Origin: Phycisphaeraceae bacterium
GTDB lineage: Bacteria; Planctomycetota; Phycisphaerae; Phycisphaerales; UBA1924
NCBI GenBank assembly: GCA_015200025.1
Contig: CP054186.1
Location: 1,240,001 to 1,304,000 of the forward strand
Reading direction: 5' to 3'
Length of the DNA stretch: 64,000 bases
In this document: positions 59,360 through 64,000 of the stretch, piece after piece
How the letters are laid out: every line of letters starts with the position of its first letter
Numbering within the stretch: position 1 is the first letter of the stretch
Notes under the pieces: model-generated
What the model was told of the DNA's origin: nothing
The model's input: only the letters and a program-made list of their open reading frames with translations
The model's database searches: none
Made by a program: the position numbers and the translations under genes

Positions 59360-60100
59360 GTGCCGACCGACGCAGACCACATCGCGGAGCACAGGGCCGG
59401 GGCGGTGGTGTCCGCGGTGCTCAAGGCCTCGCGGACGTCGAGCGGGGGTGGGGGCGGGGTGGGGGGCGTGCCGGAGGGGGTGGCCGGTGCGGCCCGAGCG
59501 GCGCTGGAGGGCCTCGACCCCGCGGCGCGCGAGGCGGCGTTGATCGGGGCGCTCTGCCGAATCGCCGCGGCGACCCCGGGGGCGGACGGACAAGGGGCGG
59601 CCGGCGGCGGGGGCGGGGGCGATGGGGCGCCCGACCCCGTGCGATCGCTGGAGTGGAGCGCGGAGGTATCGGAGTTCTGCGGGTGGCTGGACGATTACGT
59701 GTGGCGTGCGTGGCGCGACGCGGTAGCGCCCTCGAGCGTCGTGTCGAGGCCCGGGGTGCTCCGCAAGACCGCGGCCCGCTTCGTGCGCGGCGACGCGGGC
59801 GTGACCCGGGCGAAGGTCCGCGAGGACCTGGCGCTGCTCAAGCGGGTCGTGGGCTCGACGATCGCGGCGATCAGCCGGGCGGGGCGGAACCACGCGCAGC
59901 GTCACCTGTCGCGGTACGGCGCGGAGGCGATCGAGGCGTCGACGCCCGCGGGGTGGGGCAAGTCGGGGCGGTGCTGGGAGCGGTACAAGGAGCTGTCGAA
60001 GGGGCTCAACGAGGAGTCGCTGGAATCGGAGATCATGCAGGAGATCGCGCGGTGTGCGCGCGAGTTGGCCGAGGGCCCCGGGGCGTCGGCGCGCGGGTGA
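59360..60100 (+). CDS. Unknown protein heading a type VI secretion operon
   Basis: A 246-residue cytoplasmic protein. GTG at 59360 is preferred to the ATG at 59354 because GGAGG lies 6 nt before it. A Gly-rich linker (about residues 85-100) separates an N-terminal helical part from a C-terminal domain with WLDDYVWRAWRDAVAP and CWERYKELSKGLNEESLESE. The CW..Y...S..L....... segment recalls the C-terminal region of TagH-type T6SS accessory proteins (without the FHA domain); this similarity is weak. It is 24 bp before tssL. Confidence 0.55.
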   Translation: MPTDADHIAEHRAGAVVSAVLKASRTSSGGGGGVGGVPEGVAGAARAALEGLDPAAREAALIGALCRIAAATPGADGQGAAGGGGGGDGAPDPVRSLEWSAEVSEFCGWLDDYVWRAWRDAVAPSSVVSRPGVLRKTAARFVRGDAGVTRAKVREDLALLKRVVGSTIAAISRAGRNHAQRHLSRYGAEAIEASTPAGWGKSGRCWERYKELSKGLNEESLESEIMQEIARCARELAEGPGASARG

Positions 60101-60124
60101 ACAGGCGGAGGCGGACGCGGAACG

Positions 60125-60844
60125 ATGACGTTGGTCGAGGTGTGCGAGCCGGTGTTCCAGTACGTGTGCACGCTCAACAGGCTTGGGCGTGCCGGGGGGT
60201 CGGTGAGCGCGGCGTTGGTCAAGGAAGAAGCCCGGGAGGCGTTCCGTCAGGCCGAGCAACGGGCCCGGACGCTGGGGCTGTCGGCGTCGTTCGACGCCGT
60301 GCGCCTGCCCCTGGCGTGCGGGGTGGATGGGCTGATCCGCGAAGGGGCGGCGGCGTCGAGGTGGTCGAACGAGTTCCGTGGGCTGGCGGAGGACCTGGGG
60401 GAGCAGGCCCCCGACGACCGCTTCTTCGAGGCGCTCAACGCCGCGATGCGCGAGCCCTCGGGCGCCTCGACGGACCGGCTCGCGGTGTTCTATATGGTGC
60501 TGGGGCTGGGGTACCGTGGCGGACGCGACCCGGCGGACCTGCGGGTCAAGATGCGCGAGATCGCGGCTCGGGCCCGCGGGATGACGGAGGCCGACACCAC
60601 GGGAAGGGTCTGCCCGGAGGCCTACGAGAGCGTGGACACGCGTGCCCTGACGCAGCCCCCGGCTCGGAGCCTGGTGGGCATGGTCATCGCGCTGATCACC
60701 ATGGTGGCCGTGCTGGCCGGGGCCTACGTCTACCTCTACCGCGAGCAAACGCGCGACCTGGCCGATTCGCTCCGCCGGGTGACGGGGGAGCGTTCTGTCT
60801 CGTCGGCGGAGCAGGACCCCGCGGCGGGCGGGGGTGAGCCGTGA
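60125..60844 (+). CDS. tssL: Type VI secretion protein TssL (DotU/IcmH family)
   Basis: A 239-residue protein. The N-terminal helical domain begins with LVEVCEPVFQYVCTLNRLGR, the DotU/TssL signature, and contains DRFFEALNAAM and LAVFYMVLGLGYRGG. A single C-terminal transmembrane helix (about residues 179-202: LVGMVIALITMVAVLAGAYV) anchors it to the inner membrane. With TssM and TssJ it forms the T6SS membrane complex. No peptidoglycan-binding extension is present. The stop overlaps the GTG of tssM. Confidence 0.85.
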   Translation: MTLVEVCEPVFQYVCTLNRLGRAGGSVSAALVKEEAREAFRQAEQRARTLGLSASFDAVRLPLACGVDGLIREGAAASRWSNEFRGLAEDLGEQAPDDRFFEALNAAMREPSGASTDRLAVFYMVLGLGYRGGRDPADLRVKMREIAARARGMTEADTTGRVCPEAYESVDTRALTQPPARSLVGMVIALITMVAVLAGAYVYLYREQTRDLADSLRRVTGERSVSSAEQDPAAGGGEP

Positions 60845-63800
60845 CGATCACGCTGGGGATCTCGGCGCTGGTGAAGCTGGTGCAGGTGGACGGTCGCCTG
60901 CTGCTGTTTTTGCTGGGCGGGGTGGTGGTGGTGGCACTGGTGCTGGGGCTGTACCGGGCGGGATTGATGCTCGCGGACCGGGCGAAGCGTTCCCCGTTCA
61001 CGAGGCTCATCCGATCGGCGGCGGGGGCCCAGCCGGCGGGCGTGGCGGACCCCGCCAAGCGGGCGAGGCTCGACGACCTCCGCCGGAACTTTGAGGAGGG
61101 GATCGAGAAGTTCCGGGCGGCGGGGAAGGACCTCTACGCGCTGCCGTGGTACCTGCTGGTGGGCCCGGCGGGCTCGGGCAAGACCGAGGCGATGCGGCAC
61201 TGCAAGGTCGGGTTCCCGCCCGGGCTTCAGGATTTCTACCAGGGCACGGGCGGGACGGTGAACATGCACTGGTGGTTCACGAACCACGCGGTGGTGCTGG
61301 ACACGGCCGGGCGGATCTTCATGGAACGGGCGGCCCTCGAGGGCGGGAGCGAGTGGCGCGAGTTCCTCAAGCTCCTGCGCAAATCCCGCCCCAACGCGCC
61401 GGTCAACGGGATGCTGCTGGTCATCGGGGTGGACAGCCTCATCAAGGACACCGAGGCGCAGATCGAGGAGAAAGCCGGGCACATCGCGCGGCAGCTGGAC
61501 ACGATCCAGCGCTCGCTCGACGCGAGGTTCCCCGTGTACGTCATCATCACCAAGTGCGACCTGATCCCCGGGTTCCGCGAGTTTTTCGACAAGGTCGAGG
61601 ACCCGCAGCTCCAGCACCAGATGCTCGGGTGGTCCAACCCCGCGCCCCTCGACGAGCCGTTCCGGGCCGAGGAGATCGACACGCACCTCGAGGCGGTCCG
61701 GGGGCGGCTCCGCCGGCGTCGCGCGACGCTGCTGCTCGACCCGGTCCACACCGTGGACCCGCAGGCGCGCCGGACGGACCAGGTCGACGAACTCTTCGCG
61801 CTCCCGGACAACATCGCGAGGCTGACCCCCAGGCTCAAGCGGTACCTCGAGACGATCTTCCAGGCCGGGGAGTGGAGCCCCAAGCCGCTGTTCCTACGGG
61901 GGATCTACTTCACCAGCTCGATGCGCGAGGGGCAGGCGCTCGACGGGGACCTGGCGCAGGCGCTGGGCGTGCCCGTGGACCGGATCCCCGGGGGCAAGGC
62001 CTGGGACCGCGAACGCTCGTACTTCCTCCGCGACCTCTTCATGAGCAAGGTCTTCCGGGAGAAGGGGCTCGTCACGCGGGCGACGAACGTCAAGCGCCAG
62101 ATCAGCGGCCGCCGGCGGCTTGTGCTCGGGGGCGCCATCGCCGTGGCCGGGGCGCTGCTGGCGCTGACCCTCTGGAGCAACGCGTCGCTTCGGGCGAGCG
62201 TGAAGGACCCGGCTCAGTTCTGGTCGGCGGTCTCCAAGGACTTCGGCGAGGGGGGCACCCGCGGGCGCTCGTTGGCGCTCTTCGGGCGGGACGCCTCGGG
62301 CCGCCCCTGGTACATGGGCGAGGAAGCGGGCGTCACGGCGGGGGGCGAGAGGCTCCCGCGGTGGGAGGTACTCCGGCGCGGGTCCGAGTACGCCCGGCGC
62401 GGCGTCCCGGTCGGGTTCTTCCAGGCGGCCGACGCGGTGGGCGACATCAACCGCGCGCAGCGTGAGGGGGCCGAGGCGCTGATCCGCGCCGTGCTCGTAG
62501 GGCCGCTGCTGCGCGAGGTCCGGCGTGAACTGGTCGAGGGCGATCCGGCGACCACGCCACCGGTGGGCGTGCTGGCACGCCTGATGAAACTCGAAGCCTC
62601 GGCGTCGCTCCCGTCGGACCAGCCCGGACGCCCCGGGGACGCGGGGGACGTGTCGGCCCTCATCCGCGCCCTGACGCCGACGGGCGGCCCCCCCGAGGCG
62701 GACGTGGCGGAGGTCATGAACGGGATCCCCGCGGAACGCTGGCTGACCCCGCCCCTGGCGGGGACGACCGAGACCACGGGGGCGGCCGTCGAGGCGGTGG
62801 CACGCCTGGGGCGGTGGTGGTCGGGCGCGGTGGACCGGGCGAGGCGAGAGGACGGAGAGATCGGGCGGTGGGCGTCGCTGGGCGACGGCCTCGCCGCGTT
62901 CGCCGACGAAGCGGCGCGGGTGGGCGGGCCTTTCCTGCCCGGGGGCGCCTGGGCCGCCGCGGTCCCGCCGAGGCCAGCCGAGTACGACGCGGCGGCGTCG
63001 GCGTACGGCGCCGGCGCGGCGAAACTCGCGGCGCTCATCGGCGAGCGCCGGCTGGTCGAACTGGCCTCGTCCTTGGGCGATTCGGCACCGGACGCGGAAC
63101 GAGCAACGTCCGGGCTCCTCGCGGCGATCGAGGCGGATCGAACAACGCTGACCGCCGAGCTCCCGTCGCCGACCGCCGGACGCGGGGATACCGAAACGGT
63201 GCGTCGGCTCCGCGAGGCGGTCGATTCGGCGTCGAACGGGGCCCGCGAGACGATCGCGGCGCGGGCCGGACGCGTGATCGCCGATCTCTCCGCCGAACCG
63301 GCCCGGGGCCTGCTGGCGAGGGCGACCTCCGGGCGTGGGTTCGAGGCCGTCGCCGAGGCGTACCGGCGTGCGTCGGCGGGCATGGTCTCCATGGGGCCGG
63401 TCGATCATTCCCTCTCGTTCGGGGCGTTCGAGCGTGAAACGGCCTCGGCGAACGCGGCCCGGGAATCAGCGCTGAGCGCGCTGTCGGGCGCGACGGGGGC
63501 CGTGACCGAGGCGGCACGGGCCGCGGTGACCCGCTCGTCGGAGGTCGCTTTGGCGGGCCTCGGCGGGGCGGCCTTGGCCCGTGCGGTCGGTTCGATCCCC
63601 GAGGCCGGGCGATGGGAAGCGGCGGTGGCCGAGCGTGCGGCGACGGGCCGGCACGGGCCCGTGGTTCTTCCCGCGGTGGCGATGACGGCACGCGTCGCCG
63701 GTCCCGGACCCGACGCGTTCCACCCCGGCGGGGCGTCGGAGGTGTTCGCCGCGTGGGGCGCCGTCGGCCGATCGTTGGACGAGCGCGGCCCCGTCGTGGT

Positions 63801-64000
63801 CGGGAAGGATGAGCTGCGCCGCGACTTCGAGAGAACCCGGGCCGGCGCCAAGGCCTACGCGGAGGCCTACGCCGCGGCGTGGCAGCGAGAGATCGACGCG
63901 GCGAAGTTCGAGCCCCCGGCGTCGTGGGATGCCCTCGCCGCCGCGGTCGCCGGTATGAACCCGGTCGAGCAACAGTCGGCGCTGGCCCGCATGATCGAAC
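60841..64000 (+). CDS. tssM: Type VI secretion protein TssM (IcmF family), 3' partial
   Basis: The frame is open from the GTG at 60841 to the window end, more than 1,050 residues. It starts with a hydrophobic hairpin (LLLFLLGGVVVVALVLGLY), then the cytoplasmic NTPase-like domain with Walker A YLLVGPAGSGKTEAM (about residues 110-117), a Walker B-like VVLDTAGRIFM and VYVIITKCDLIPGF, the G-protein-like specificity region. A third transmembrane helix (RRLVLGGAIAVAGALLALTL, about residue 425) leads into a large Ala-rich periplasmic domain. TssM spans the inner membrane and contacts TssL and TssJ. Confidence 0.9.
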   Translation, partial: MTITLGISALVKLVQVDGRLLLFLLGGVVVVALVLGLYRAGLMLADRAKRSPFTRLIRSAAGAQPAGVADPAKRARLDDLRRNFEEGIEKFRAAGKDLYALPWYLLVGPAGSGKTEAMRHCKVGFPPGLQDFYQGTGGTVNMHWWFTNHAVVLDTAGRIFMERAALEGGSEWREFLKLLRKSRPNAPVNGMLLVIGVDSLIKDTEAQIEEKAGHIARQLDTIQRSLDARFPVYVIITKCDLIPGFREFFDKVEDPQLQHQMLGWSNPAPLDEPFRAEEIDTHLEAVRGRLRRRRATLLLDPVHTVDPQARRTDQVDELFALPDNIARLTPRLKRYLETIFQAGEWSPKPLFLRGIYFTSSMREGQALDGDLAQALGVPVDRIPGGKAWDRERSYFLRDLFMSKVFREKGLVTRATNVKRQISGRRRLVLGGAIAVAGALLALTLWSNASLRASVKDPAQFWSAVSKDFGEGGTRGRSLALFGRDASGRPWYMGEEAGVTAGGERLPRWEVLRRGSEYARRGVPVGFFQAADAVGDINRAQREGAEALIRAVLVGPLLREVRRELVEGDPATTPPVGVLARLMKLEASASLPSDQPGRPGDAGDVSALIRALTPTGGPPEADVAEVMNGIPAERWLTPPLAGTTETTGAAVEAVARLGRWWSGAVDRARREDGEIGRWASLGDGLAAFADEAARVGGPFLPGGAWAAAVPPRPAEYDAAASAYGAGAAKLAALIGERRLVELASSLGDSAPDAERATSGLLAAIEADRTTLTAELPSPTAGRGDTETVRRLREAVDSASNGARETIAARAGRVIADLSAEPARGLLARATSGRGFEAVAEAYRRASAGMVSMGPVDHSLSFGAFERETASANAARESALSALSGATGAVTEAARAAVTRSSEVALAGLGGAALARAVGSIPEAGRWEAAVAERAATGRHGPVVLPAVAMTARVAGPGPDAFHPGGASEVFAAWGAVGRSLDERGPVVVGKDELRRDFERTRAGAKAYAEAYAAAWQREIDAAKFEPPASWDALAAAVAGMNPVEQQSALARMIE

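Overview
The window is a very GC-rich (by eye about 70% or more), densely coded chromosome segment, probably from a planctomycete of the class Phycisphaerae. The evidence is a set of secreted proteins ending in a dockerin-like pair of EF-hand motifs with a C-terminal Gly-Cys, tandem right-handed beta-helix proteins, PEP-CTERM-like tails, CxxC zinc-ribbon membrane proteins, lipopolysaccharide genes (lpxD, lpxC, an OmpH/Skp chaperone), futalosine hydrolase of the alternative menaquinone pathway, and type IV pilus and type VI secretion genes. No rRNA, tRNA, insertion sequence, prophage or CRISPR array was recognised.

Layout. 1-4.8 kb: two ExbD/TolR genes, a divergent Fur-family regulator, a GT-C-type membrane protein and a UPF0104-type membrane protein. 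4.8-6.2 kb: a secreted hyaluronidase-like (GH56) protein with an N-terminal dockerin-like segment. 6.3-12.8 kb, minus strand: type IV pilus genes pilM-N-O-(P-like)-pilB preceded by mqnB. 13-17.6 kb: a membrane-fusion protein and ompH-lpxD-lpxC. 17.6-27.9 kb: housekeeping genes (gatC-gatA, CPBP protease, rplM-rpsI, pyrB, cysS) with small membrane proteins. 28-41 kb: a secretome island with five paralogous beta-helix proteins, dockerin-GC proteins and two broken genes. 41.3-42.4 kb: sucD. 42.4-47.1 kb, minus strand: a DUF1573-like gene and a duplicated cassette of a small cysteine-rich secreted protein plus a larger partner. 47.1-57.7 kb: an atypical rho, ptsI, RNase E/G, dxr, a TPR/OGT-like glycosyltransferase and small membrane proteins. 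57.8-64 kb: a family-4-like uracil-DNA glycosylase, a candidate structured RNA with an intrinsic terminator, a lipoprotein, and the start of a type VI secretion operon (unknown protein, tssL, tssM) that runs off the window.

The most interesting system is the duplicated cassette at 43.6-47.1 kb. Each copy encodes a 162-residue secreted protein with 14 conserved cysteines, overlapped by a gene for a partner of about 362 residues. Each copy is preceded by a TTGACA box separated from a -10-like box by a homopolymer: 12 G in one copy (16-bp spacer, near optimal) and 27 C in the other (37-bp spacer, predicted inactive). This is the architecture of a slipped-strand, phase-variable promoter. A 20-codon remnant of the DUF1573 gene between the copies records the duplication.

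Other points: ten genes carry a TANNNT box 5-9 nt before the start codon with no Shine-Dalgarno, which suggests widespread leaderless transcription. Rho lacks the usual N-terminal RNA-binding domain and has a large insertion. The uracil-DNA glycosylase lacks iron-sulfur ligands. Two adjacent secretome genes carry in-frame stops and frameshifts. All functional calls rest on motif recognition by eye; no database search was run.
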